Source of the DNA: Cristatella mucedo | Lineage: Eukaryota > Bryozoa > Phylactolaemata > Cristatellidae | Length of the DNA: 29,444 nucleotides | Direction of reading: 5' to 3' | Assembly: GCA_009760855.2 (NCBI GenBank) | Contig: WPIO01000248.1 | Span: 171,001 to 200,444, forward strand | Shown: one piece after another, positions 20,036 to 29,444 of the stretch | Position numbering within the stretch: the first letter of the stretch is position 1 | Layout of the letters: every line of letters starts with the position of its first letter | Made by a program: the position numbers and the translations under genes | The notes under the pieces: generated by a model | The model's input: only the letters and a program-made list of their open reading frames with translations | Databases searched by the model: none | Told to the model about the DNA's origin: nothing

Positions 20036-20720
20036 ACTGATGACCTTACAAGGTGACGCACCATCCCATCTTGTCCTCACTTGATTTGTTACCCTCTCAC
20101 AAACTCTGATACTCAAAATCCCGGCCCAACTTCATTTCCTTCCCTGTACGCCCCTTACCCCTACCTCTATTATTCCCGCTTCTTACTCCAAAGCCCGCAT
20201 CCTGGTTCTCACGGCCTACCACACCATGTCTATCTCTCTCGTTCACTCATTCACCCTCTCCATTTTTTCACTCTCTCTCTATCTCTCTTTCATTCTCCTA
20301 CCTCATTCTTTATTAAGCCATCCTTTACTGACTCAGGGTAAATAATTCTTAGGCAATGACTGTTGGAATTTCGCTTTCTTTTTCTCTACATTCTCCAAAT
20401 CCATAGTTTCTCTGTATCTCTCTCTTTTTCTCTGTCTCTCGGTTTATTCCTTCACCGTACGTAGCTTTCCAACTTACAGTTTCTCTCAGCGTGCACAACT
20501 CTATGTCTTCATTTTTCTTTAGCAATCCTAAATACTTTCGCACCGCTCATTTTCAATGCCTACCATGCTTAGCCTTGATTTCAACGTCTGCTCCTTTCTT
20601 TTAAGAGCTCATTGTTTCCCTTAAGCCCTCTATTCCATCACAGTCTAGCCCTCTATCACTGCTTACATGTCAGACTACTTCTTTCTTAATTATTTCCTGC
20701 CTCTCCCAAGTGAAGCGGCG
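20036..20720 (+). repeat. Pyrimidine-rich flank of the CT microsatellite
   Basis: Strong C/T bias on the plus strand continues for more than 600 bp after the CT blocks, with scattered CTCTCTCT and TTTCTCT runs (near 20265, 20415-20445). Open frames here are dominated by Ser/Leu/Phe/Pro on plus and Glu/Arg/Lys on minus and are not convincing genes. Confidence 0.6.
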
Positions 20721-21463
20721 ATACGTAATCGCCACTACCACTAAACAGCATGCTCTTTTATTTCACGCGTCGCCCTATTCACTTTCCGCTCAGCTGCCGG
20801 CCAGAGACCAGCGTCCGTGTATCGGTTCATTTATGGCAGAGGCATATGTAACAGGTACAAGGATCAGCAGCTACAATCGCAGTGTTTTGGTACACATTCT
20901 CTTAGAGACCTAAATCACTTCAAGTCCTGCAGCGGCGATCTTTTCATTATCCACTGCTGGCGGAGGTGACAGTATGGCTATTATGACAGTAAAAGCTACT
21001 TTGACATTATAAATGTGAGTCTATTAAATGAGGTACCCTTTATTGTCGTGGCACTAGTAGTTTCCTGTGCTACTCAGACTACCCGTAGTGCGGTAACAAC
21101 ACGACTTAGGTCGTTTACCTACACTTCCAGCTGTCGCTCTTAACTCACCCATGCCTTCACTTAGATTGCTTCTAAAGAATAGCGGTTGCTTCTGATTGCA
21201 ATCACAACATTTCTCTTGAAAAATTTGAAGATTGAAAGTTACATTTGCTCTGAGAATGGATCATAATCATAACTAATCTGATTCCGTCTTAGCATATAAC
21301 GGTTAGATTTAATCGGATTAATTGGATAGTTCGTAGAAACGAAGACTGAAATTCTGTTTTAAAATGTGTGTCTTGCTTTCACTTGAAAAATGTGCTCACT
21401 CTGACCATTAAGGAAATATCGTAGTGCCGCACCTGCTCATCTGCTTCCAAAGGGATCAGTCAT
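20721..21463. other. Unassigned sequence
   Basis: No long open frame and no match to the window's repeat families was found until the LINE A 3' end at 21464. Confidence 0.45.
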
Positions 21464-21503
21464 GAGTTCTCTGAAGGCGCTTTATAAAGTGTATTATTAT
21501 TAT
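21464..21503 (+). mobile_element. Orphan LINE A 3' end
   Basis: GAGTTCTCTGAAGGCGCTTT followed by ATAAAGTGTATTATTATTAT matches the last part of the LINE A 3' UTR and its AT-rich terminal repeat. For comparison, the minus copy ends CTCTGAGGGCGCTTTATCAA plus an ATTATT tail at 11779-11835. Sequence further upstream does not clearly align, so this is either a very short insertion or an old copy eroded upstream. Confidence 0.7.
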
Positions 21504-21794
21504 CTTTAGTCTACATTTTAAACAAAGCCGTAAATGAACCGAATAGATATATAGGTGCTGTACATGTTCCCTGAGGGCTTTAGCCCAAGAAACCTGTCTT
21601 TAAAGATGAGAAGCTAATCCTCAGACCTAACCAGGGGGACTAAGTGATTTAATGTCTTCGGAACCTCCAAATAATCCGATCATCGCGATTATTTGAAGCT
21701 TGTGCCATGATAATCTTTTCTGCAGACGTCAGGCAAAATTCCGTCAACTGCTTTCAATTACTGCAAGACATTACGCCGCTTTACTTAGCAAAAG

Positions 21795-22705
21795 TGTTTA
21801 AGGCCCAATAAATGTCTTAGCACTTTAATGCTGACGATGCACAACTGTATTTGTCGTTGCTATCGTCTGAATAATAACTGAAATAATAGCTGAATAACTG
21901 AAAAACTGGACGCTTGCCTCGCCCACATTCGATCCTGGATTTCGGAAAACTTCTGGAAACTAGATGACGATAAAGCCTAATTGCTGCTCTTATGGCTCCC
22001 CAAGCGTGTGGAAGGATTCAAAGGCGTTGCTCTTCTAATAGATGATGCTATGGTGCGACCATAACCACGTGCTTGAAATTTAGGCGTCGTTTTTGAAAGG
22101 TGCCTAAATTTGTAAAGCTTCATTTAGCAGACTGCTTCTACAGCTAGCCATCACGGCCGATCCCTATCCAAGATATGGTGCTGTCTACCACGATTGCTTG
22201 CGAAAAATGGAACCAGCTCCTCAGTTCCGTCTCGGCTGCAGGGCTAGTCTTCAAGTCCCAGAGGTTTAGGCACGTGTCTCCTTTGCTGGAAGAGCTAAAA
22301 TTCATGCCGGTTGAACGACTGGTCAGTGCAAAGTTGTTTAGCTAACTCACATGGCCAGCCACGGCTTGGCACCTCAGTACCTATCTGAACTGCTGCACTA
22401 GTTTCAGCGTCTTCTCACCCTCAGTTAATAAATATACGTTAAATTAGTTGTTCTTCTCCTCCGCTTTAAGACCGTTGGCTACAGAAGCTTTAGCTCTGCA
22501 GGTCCTGGACGGTTAAACTCTCTTCCACAATTCTTACGCAATGAAAATTACTCTCCTACTGCCGACTGCGGCTAATCCTTTTTAGCGATCCTGAGCAGCT
22601 ACTTCCATGCTACTCAATACCTCAAAAATCTCCTGCGTAGCCCCTACATAGTCATTATGGCTTTGTGGATTTACAGACGTTCCATCACATTAAATAAAAT
22701 TTGTT
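21795..22705 (+). mobile_element. LINE family B copy 2
   Basis: It aligns with copy 1 from the catalytic region onward. TTTAATGCTGACGATGCACA (near 21825) keeps both aspartate codons of the Y/F-x-DD box but with Asn in place of the usual Tyr. CGTCGTTTTTGAAAG follows near 22085 and ACTGCTTCTACAGCTAGCCA near 22131. After CTCGGCTGCAGGGCTAGTC near 22230 it jumps directly to the segment that copies 1 and 3 have about 100 bp further on, so it carries an internal deletion. Many stops and frameshifts make it non-coding. The 3' region ends near ATTAAATAAAA repeats at about 22690-22720. Confidence 0.85.
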
Positions 22706-22719
22706 AAACTATATTAAAT

Positions 22720-23115
22720 AAAACCTAGCTGAACTTCAGCACCAGTTTCAGCCTACTCGTGCCATTGGGTCTTTTAGGGTTAATAAATGAGATTTTCAAT
22801 TCTTATGCTCAAGAATCCTTGATGAATGAAGCCAATACTCGGCGGGTACTAGACTGTGAAACTCTTCGAATTATTATTAAACGACATCTTCTTTCCTACT
22901 CCCTGTCTCGATACTGCCTGCAATGAAGTCTTTTAGCAAACTTGAGCGTGCCGAAAGCCACATAGGCAATGGAAGACTTTGCAAATGCTGCTGATAATAA
23001 AAACTTTCGGTATGTGGGTCCTAAACTGTGGAAAACACTTTTCCAACCATTAATCATTTTTATATCTACTGCTGCCGACTGTGGCCCATTCTTTGAAGCC
23101 GCTCTGAGTTGCAAT
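22720..23115 (+). mobile_element. Two further LINE fragments (C-terminal/3' pieces)
   Basis: CTGAACTTCAGCACCAGTTTCAG near 22730 repeats the CTGAACTGCTGCACTAGTTTCAG-type segment of copy 2, indicating a second partial family B copy to about 22905. From about 22965 another piece reads NKNFRYVGPKLWKTLFQP in the plus frame. It matches the FxxxGPKLWNSLP motif at the C-terminus of these reverse transcriptases, followed by a TAADCGPFF-type end seen also in family B (CTGCCGACTGTGG). The two pieces are separate, diverged and non-coding. Confidence 0.6.
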
Positions 23116-23169
23116 TTCGACTACTTCTACTTGTTCAGTGACTCAGAAGCATTCATGTTTTGTCTTTGC

Positions 23170-23310
23170 CATTTAAGGTAAAAATTGCTAGCTGAATTAA
23201 CAGCCTTTTTAGCACAGTAAAATTAGAGCCTTTATCGCTATCACCATCACTTGCAGTGGCAATAAAAAATCACTTACAACAGGATTCAATACACGTCCTC
23301 GGTAGCAAGG
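23170..23310. repeat. Short dispersed repeat, partner near 8930-9120
   Basis: It shares GCTATCACCATCACTTGCAG (near 23237) and CAGGATTCAA (near 23280) with the 9.0 kb region, in the same orientation and spacing. The element is not identified. Confidence 0.5.
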
Positions 23311-23940
23311 CTAGTGAAAAGCGCCCTCCTTAAGTAGTGTGCCATGGCAGCTAAAGTCCGATGGCTACAGCAGCGTTACCAAAGGCTATGTAAGTTCTGC
23401 CTGAGGTGTGGAAAACTTCTTTTTCTAACCCCAGACAGTTGTTGTGGAGTTACAGAAGGAGAAGCATTGAATTACGTTACATTTTAATTCAGAACATTAC
23501 ATTGAGAGGTGAAATTTCCCCCTTTGAATGTGTATTCTCTAACACGAAACTTGCAGGTCTGACCGAAAACGCAAGGAATTGCAGGCGGTAAGTTCGCCGG
23601 GCTGTGCAAACAGCGACGCATTTCACTGACAGAAGTACGATGATGTATACGAGTATATGCTTTTATTTTGAAGCAGACAGATAAGGATGCAACCAAACGA
23701 TGATCAAAGTTGCACATTGATGCAACTTTAGATAGGCCGCCGACAGCCAGAGAGAGCCCACAGCGAGTGGAGCGACGTCACAAGAAGGTATACTGCAGCT
23801 AAGAAGCATCAAATGGAAAGTCGCCAATCGCTCATAGGCAGGCTACATCTGCCACATTTCCAGAGGCGACAGTGAGCAAAAGAGGCAGAGAGCTTTCGCG
23901 GGTGGAAACATAACCGGCTCGCTTACGGAATTCCCAGCAG
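23311..23940. other. Unassigned sequence
   Basis: Short open frames only. A GTGTGGAAAACTTC stretch near 23405 faintly recalls the LINE LWNSLP region but is too short to assign. Confidence 0.4.
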
Positions 23941-23942
23941 TA

Positions 23943-24280
23943 GTGGTACAATCAGAGCAGCTGGAGGGTAGACTCCAAGCTCAAACTAAAGAAATGCGAC
24001 GAAAAACTCAGCTCGCTCAGCTGCCGCTCAGAAGCCGCGCTGCAGGCCGCTCTCGGCTGTGAGCCGGTGAACTCTCCCACAGCGCCCAGCTCTCTGTTGC
24101 CCAGGCTTTTCCGCCACACTGACCAGTCTACGCCCAGCACTCTACAGCAGATGCAGAGCCTGTGCAGAAGCCCAGGGAGGAGTGGTTGGCTGACGGTGTT
24201 AGTAAGCAGCCTCAGCAACCAAGCATCTGCCCCCCCCCCGACCCCCAGTGCGTCGGCCAGCTGTCGCTTCGGATGATGAA
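23943..24280 (+). pseudogene. Possible LINE ORF1 relic (coiled-coil plus basic/proline region)
   Basis: A plus frame is open from a TAG near 23940 to TGA near 24276. It begins with a charged, Leu-spaced segment (SKLKLKKCDEKLSSLSCR), like the coiled coil of LINE ORF1 proteins, and passes into a Ser/Pro-rich stretch. A second frame over 24150-24290 reads REEWLADGVSKQPQQP and then RRPAVASDDEVI. ORF1 proteins of CR1-like elements often have an EEW...VSRK...NRFAALASDD-type segment in this position. A run of ten cytosines at 24230-24239 lies between the frames and could be the frameshift site. No zinc knuckle or esterase motif is visible. This is my inference from a weak motif match. Confidence 0.3.
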
Positions 24281-24930
24281 GTTATTCATGCTGCTAGCAA
24301 ACGGTCTCCGGTCTCAAAAGGAAACGAGAGGCTGCTAGCGGCATGCCAGCTGCCACTTCTTTCCGAGCCTTCTTTGTTGCCGGACCGGCCGAAGAACAGG
24401 GTGGCACCGGCGACTTTTCTTCTAGCCAGCCCTATTGGTACCAGTCCGGTTCTCAACAGAGACAATGCTTGCGGTCCTGGGCACCTGTTGTAGATGAAAG
24501 CAGACGAGTTTTTTTAACACCAGTATGGCGACCCGGTCAGGCTGCGGCAAGGGACGAGATACAAGTTGCAGCTGTGCGTGAGAAAGCAGTCTCCGACCTG
24601 ACAGAAAAAATTGACAGCTGACCCATCGACAGGAGGACACAAGGTTGGCGTAAAAAAGCGGCTTGACTATTCCTACTCTGAATACCGGCGACAGGGAGTT
24701 ACCGATTTCCTGCTCAGCAAGCACTATATTTAGCAGCAATTGGCAGATGGTAATGGTCGGCCGAGGATAGCTTCGGCAATCAGGTTGCGGTGGAATGGAA
24801 TGCAGCCAGCCAGGTATCTGGGCCGTTGGCACACGTATCGGTACAGTAACGTTTATAGCCAGCCATCCACCAGTCATCTGAGGCTGAGGACAGAAAGACG
24901 AAGCAGGCAGCATACCTGCAGCTGATTCAC
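24281..24930. other. Unassigned GC-rich sequence with open frames on both strands
   Basis: Frames of 92 codons (plus, 24343-24621) and 163 codons (minus, 24422-24913) overlap. Neither contains a domain I recognise. The plus side may be a continuation of the ORF1-like relic just upstream; the minus frame is then a shadow. Confidence 0.3.
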
Positions 24931-26085
24931 TGGATATGGACAGACCCGTTTAAGTGGCTATGCAGTGCCAAACATTTTGTGCAGTACACATTCACATCAT
25001 GCACCTTGCACTCCGCTTGCACAACATCATTCAGGCACATGGGTGCTTTGACTCACATGCCCACAGGCAAGCACAGCCAGGCTCTCATTGACATGCAAAT
25101 GCCACAATGATTGCCATACCTGAGCGCTGCTAGGCTGGCAAAAAGCTTGGCAGAAACAGAAATCACACGGAAGTTCTGCCCAACGACTTAGCGAGAAGAT
25201 TCGAGCGGTACAGAGTCGACAAAACTAACAAGCCTCAAAAAGGGCCAATTTCTTCGGCTTCACAAAGTTTTAAGAAGGACGTCATTTCACTGGTTGGAAT
25301 GCACTCATTGGAATGCGATAGCTTTTAAGGGTCCACCGTAGTAACATGCTAGGCATTTAAAAAAATACAAATCGACTATCTTTGCTGTGGCCGAAAGAAG
25401 GAATCAACCTCGATCCATGGACAGAGAATAAGCATGAAGTAAGACTGTGAATTTGCAAGGTTTCATCAAAGGCATGCATACCTTGCACTTGTTTCAATAG
25501 TTGGAAAATGCTCTGCCACTCTAGTTCATGCTGACGGCACGATGCGAGGGTGATCGTAATTGCAGCGATTTGAAAAGCGACAGATGCACTGCTTAGATCC
25601 CTGAAAATGTATGCAGCTGCCTATGTCACAATCACGTAAAACAATTTGTCATAAACACGTCCGGCACTGGCTTCGTGCTGGATACAATAATCACCTCTCT
25701 GTTTTACAGCGTTTGGAGAGTATACATACGATATTACCGTGATGGAGCACATCGTATGCATAGGCTCACAATTCTGCACACAGTAATTTGCATTTAATTG
25801 CTCAAGTACCGGTCGCTGTTGACGCATCTGACTCCATCCCCTATATAACACAAGCTGAAGATGGTTTGTACCACCCATACTAGGAAGACATGCAGGCAAG
25901 CTCGGCATTGCTGTAAACGCTCGTGCGACGACTGTGTGCTAGAGGTACGTGACATTATCCAACGTCACTCGAACACATTTCTAGCTCTTATTCGTAGCAC
26001 AACGAGGCTTCTACAGCTTCAAGTACTACAACAGTCAATGGTGATCCAAGTCACACGTTCACAATCACCGTGAGAGAGTAAGCAT
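24931..26085. other. Unassigned sequence with one weak gene start candidate
   Basis: At 25861 a plus ATG in good context (AAGATGG) opens a 70-codon frame with an early Cys-rich stretch (RQARHCCKRSCDDCVLEV). A TATATAA box (25839-25845) lies only 16 bp upstream, too close to act as a normal TATA for that ATG. On minus, a 95-codon frame (25621-25908) also starts with ATG. The two overlap and at most one could be real. I recognise neither. Confidence 0.25.
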
Positions 26086-26970
26086 TATTTAGTTGTCTAA
26101 GGCTTTGCTGTTCTAATAGGTGATGCTATTATGCGACCTTCACCACGTGCTCGTAATCTAGGTGTCGTGTTCGACAGCTGACTCAATTTCAAAAGCTTCA
26201 TTCAGAAGACTGCCTCTACAGCTGGCCATCACATCCGATCCATATCCAAGATTAGAAGCTGTCTCCCACAGTGGCTTGTAAAAAATTAAAGTAGCTCTTT
26301 AGTTCTGTCTCGGCTTGATTATTGTAATTCCCTTTTGGCTGGGCTACCAAAGTAAGCTATTATGCCACTACAGCCGACTATGAATATGGCTGCAAGGCTG
26401 GTCTTCAAGTCCCAGCGGTTTGAGCACGTTTCAACTCTGCTGAAATAGCTAGGCTGGTTGCCGGTTGAGCAAAGGATACAGAGCAAAGTTCTTAGGCTGA
26501 CCCACAAGGCCCGCCACGGCTTGGCTCCTTCGTACGTAGCTGAACTGCTGCTATCAGTTTCAGCCTGTTCGCGCCCTCAGGACCTGTGTAGACAATAGAT
26601 TAGCTGTCCCATTCCTCCGCTTAAAGACAGTTGGCAACAGGAGCTTTAGCTCAGCAGGTCCTAGACTGTGGAACTCGCTTCCACAATTCTTACGCAACGA
26701 CATCTACTCTCCAACTGCCGACTATGGCACATCTTTTTCAGCGGTCCTGAACTGCTACCTTCGATGCTACTCACTACCTCAACTGCTCTCCTAACTCTGC
26801 TATGCTTCCCACTTTCTCTTTGTTGCGTGAGACGAAGTCTGTTGGGTACCGAATGCGTACCAAAAGCCGCTTAGGCTGTGAGTGTGCTATACAAAACTCG
26901 CCTGCGTAACATCCACATGGTCTTTAAAACTTTATGGAGTTACTGACGGAGATACATCACATAATTTCGG
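26085..26970 (+). mobile_element. LINE family B copy 3
   Basis: It aligns with copy 1 over its C-terminal half and 3' UTR. Landmarks are TAGGTGTCGTGTTCGACAGC near 26159, AGTTCTGTCTCGGCTTGATT near 26300, and CAAGTCCCAGCGGTTTGAGC near 26407. GTTGCCGGTTGAGCAAAGGAT follows near 26457, then CTAGACTGTGGAACTCGCTT near 26662 and a GATACATCACATAATTTC end near 26950. The encoded segments match GVVFDS...L, LSRLDYCN, SQRFEHVSTLL, RLPVEQRIQ and GPRLWNSLPQFL types, broken by frameshifts. It is 5'-truncated, beginning downstream of the catalytic palm. It keeps the roughly 100 bp deleted in copy 2. Confidence 0.87.
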
Positions 26971-27164
26971 TAAGAAAAAGTGCTGAGAATTGAAACGTGA
27001 GAGATGGGAGGATAACAGCACAGTGGCAGGTGATTACAGTGACAGGAGAAGTCGCTCATTGGCCCATAGAAAGGCCTGGGAAGATCGTCAGCCACACGGG
27101 CTGAGTCAGGCTATGCGATAAATGCTGATGCTGCCCTTTTCAAGGCAAATAGGCTAAAGCAGGG

Positions 27165-29444
27165 CAAGGTACGCAGAGTTGGTCTGAGGTTTAAGGTTCG
27201 TATCTTATCGAAAATTCATGAAAAGCCAGTCGCTAGACTGAGAAACATAGCTTTGCTAGCTTAGTAAACATATGCACGAGGCTTACCCAGCGTTTGCGTG
27301 CTGCTACAGGCTGACAAATCATTACAATTCAATCAAGAACGGCAGCATTACCTTGAGTGGCTAGGACTCTAGTAATCGGGTGGCACTTAGCAATCATGCT
27401 GTAACTAGGAGTGTGATTCAAGAGCAAGCTAGCTGGTCAATGTACGCTAGTTTTCCTCTATCTCACACTCATCGCTCAGCTTCTTTCGCATGTGTAAGTG
27501 TGTGTAAATACATTAGCAAATAAAAAACAGATTACTTAGGCGACCACGATGATGTGTCTAAGGAGAGGCAGACCTGCAAGTAGGTTACCAGAAAACCAGT
27601 CAAGCTAAGGCTGAACGGCACATGCAGGCTTAAAGCAAAAGCCTTCTGGCATGAAACAATGGCATTAAGCGATCCATTGTAAATTAGCTGTGGGAGTTGG
27701 AAGCAGCTGAAGTGTGGGAGGCAACCGGCACTTTGAGCTTGCTAGCAAGGTCACATGCGACTCGGTCAAGCGCCTCTCACCTTACATGCCAATTCAGAGT
27801 TAGTTCCCGACAGAGCGACGACATACTTGCCGAGCTTAACGATCGTGCCTTGGCCTCTTGCTTTTGTGGTACTCGGCGATCTGTTTGCACTCAGGCTCAT
27901 TCCATTACATCCATCCGACGAACTGTAAAATTCAGAGCACATTTTGTAAGCAAGCGATTAATCCTCTGCACAGCTTACATTGATTAGAATTACGACTAGC
28001 GATGGCTGTTTAGATAAGCCAACCTCGAACTTTGAAATAACTTCCTACACATCGCAGCATAGGCGTTATCTACCATTAACCACTGGCTGCACATCTGAAA
28101 GAGACGAAAATACTGCTGAAAAATGGTTAGCATTCAATTTTTTTTAATTTTTAGTGTAAATAAAGAATATAAATAATATGAAAAATAAAAAAAATTCCAT
28201 TCATTGTGCTGCATGTGACAAGCAGCACAGCGAATGCCAGAAATTACGTCTTCGGCAACTACTCCTGCTAACTCGAGTCGTGTGCTGACCTGTCAAAGGG
28301 CGTTTCCAGGCACTTGTATTCTACAAAAAAGTGAAGAGATTCTACAGATGGGCTGCACACAAAATGCTGCATCTGGTGCTGCAACCGCAGCTCCTCTTCA
28401 GGTTATTGCACCTTCCATTGACCTGATTCTATGTGGTTATCAGCACTCACCGGTCTGCAAAACAGATCCACTATCAGGCTTTCAGTACGACAGTGGTGAC
28501 CTGTAGCTGCTGCATTAGCTCCGCCCCCATAAGCTAGAGCATGGCATGCAGTTACACCTCAAATCTCTGGCCGGCAGTGCTGAAGCAGAAATGGGTCGCT
28601 GTTGTGACTACTAGAGTTCGAGCGCAGCTTCTGGTGCGACCCTTGATTGCCGGCTTTCCTGCATGGCAGATGGTAATGCTAGCAAAGCAACGAAATTCCG
28701 GCCAAACGGGCAATCATTGCACAGAATTCAGTATATGTTTCTTCCAGTGAAGATAAAATAACGACACCGCAGACCATCAGCCCTCTATGTAGCCATAACC
28801 GCACACTCGCAACACTGCTGAGGGCCGAGGTGTGCTGCCCGACTGAAGCCAGTATGCAGTGGCAACAAATCCAGCATCAACGTAGGGCTCTAAGTTGTTC
28901 TTTCGCAGTATCTGCAAGATCCTTCACTCGCGGACCTCAAATGCAGGATCACTCGGCCGCAAGGTATATCATTCAGCAGCAAGGCAAAGCGTATGACAAT
29001 AAATGGGGAGCATACAGCAGTGAGAGGGAGCTCGCAACAGTGAGAGCAGTGTGCGACAGACCACTGAAGCACGCCATAGCTAAGAGAACCACACAACACG
29101 GGGGACCAACTGCCAGCGTGGGATACAACGTGACTGCAATGCATACGACACGAGAGCAAGCGGAACATCGTGACATCCACGGAAATCACGTGAATGCCAC
29201 AGGGACCACCAGGCAGCAAGGTTGGTCACCAGGTACCACCTCCCAGGTAATCAGGGAGAGGGACCCGATAGCAGTCAGGCGTGCCTTCTTGGCAACGGTA
29301 TTCACACTGAAGTACTGCCCGAGTACTTAAAACATGCCCTTATGCAGTACCTCAGTGTAACTGCGGCTGTCCCCCAATCGCCAGGGCTGCTGCATGTTAA
29401 CGTAATTGAGTGGCCAGCAAAGAGTTACCAAAACATTAGTCAAG
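27165..29444 (+). repeat. R3 repeat, copy C (divergent; runs off the window)
   Basis: It aligns with R3-B from its 5' extension (13560 onward) to about the 15680 equivalent, where the window ends. Similarity is clearly lower than between A and B, with many indels. Anchors are TGAAACAATGGCAT near 27650 (14045 in B), GTGCTGACC near 28281, TCTACAGAT near 28338, and AGAAATGGGTCGCTG near 28586 (14885 in B). Later anchors are CGTGCAT/GGGAGCATACAGCAG near 29006 and GTAACTGCGGCTGTCCCCCA near 29356. An AT-rich insertion (28135-28200) is specific to this copy. Plus frame 28830-29330 is open for 166 codons here, but B and A are interrupted at the same place, so it is probably not a gene. The family is not identified. 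Confidence 0.8.

Noticed and set aside
19856-20116. Glu/Arg-rich open frame on the minus strand
   Set aside because: It is a translation of the CT microsatellite; no ordinary protein sequence is present outside the repeat.
28830-29330. 166-codon plus frame in R3-C
   Set aside because: The corresponding regions of R3-A and R3-B are interrupted by stops and indels and the product resembles nothing known. It is probably a chance frame.
1-29444. tRNA genes, rRNA, CRISPR arrays, bacterial operons or phage genes
   Set aside because: I looked for T-loop GGTTCGAATCC-type motifs, regular direct repeats with spacers, and Shine-Dalgarno-spaced gene runs. None was found.

Overview
This window looks like nuclear DNA of an animal. 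It is gene-poor and built largely from decayed retroelements, microsatellites and one unclassified long repeat. The evidence is at least eight non-LTR retrotransposon (LINE) remains with a Jockey-superfamily (CR1/L2/Rex1-like) reverse transcriptase C-terminus, long (AC)n and (CT)n tracts, GT-AG splice-like signals, and no bacterial-style gene packing, ribosome binding sites or operons. I cannot place the clade from the sequence. I see no complete, confidently coding host gene.

Layout: 1-1.1 kb holds a possible two-exon host gene piece on + (open frame to a GTAAGT donor, then an in-phase acceptor). 1.5-1.85 kb is pyrimidine-rich DNA running into an (AC)36 tract. 3.4-4.4 kb is a minus-strand LINE copy of family A. 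4.67-6.2 kb is a plus-strand LINE copy of family B, followed almost directly by a plus-strand family A copy (6.27-7.2 kb). 7.2-9.6 kb is mostly unassigned. 9.8-10.04 kb has a candidate Ty3/gypsy-like integrase relic.

10.24-16.63 kb is the most structured part. It holds two tandem copies (R3-A, R3-B) of an unclassified ~3 kb repeat. R3-A is split by a 964-bp 5'-truncated family A LINE flanked by a 5-bp target duplication, and R3-B preserves the empty site. A third, older copy (R3-C) starts near 27.2 kb and runs off the window.

16.7-19.1 kb is GC- and CpG-rich and apparently single copy within the window. It has several long open frames and a candidate minus-strand exon, and could be a promoter/first-exon region. 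19.86-20.5 kb is a long (CT)n and pyrimidine-rich tract. 21.46 kb is a bare LINE A 3' end. 21.8-23.1 kb holds LINE B copy 2 plus two smaller pieces. 23.94-24.3 kb has a possible LINE ORF1 relic. 26.09-26.97 kb is LINE B copy 3.

The elements do not form a pathway. They record layered transposition: the R3 duplication first, then a LINE A insertion into one copy. I found no evidence of a new biological system. The best leads are the unclassified R3 family, with its conserved splice-like signals, and the CpG-rich single-copy island.
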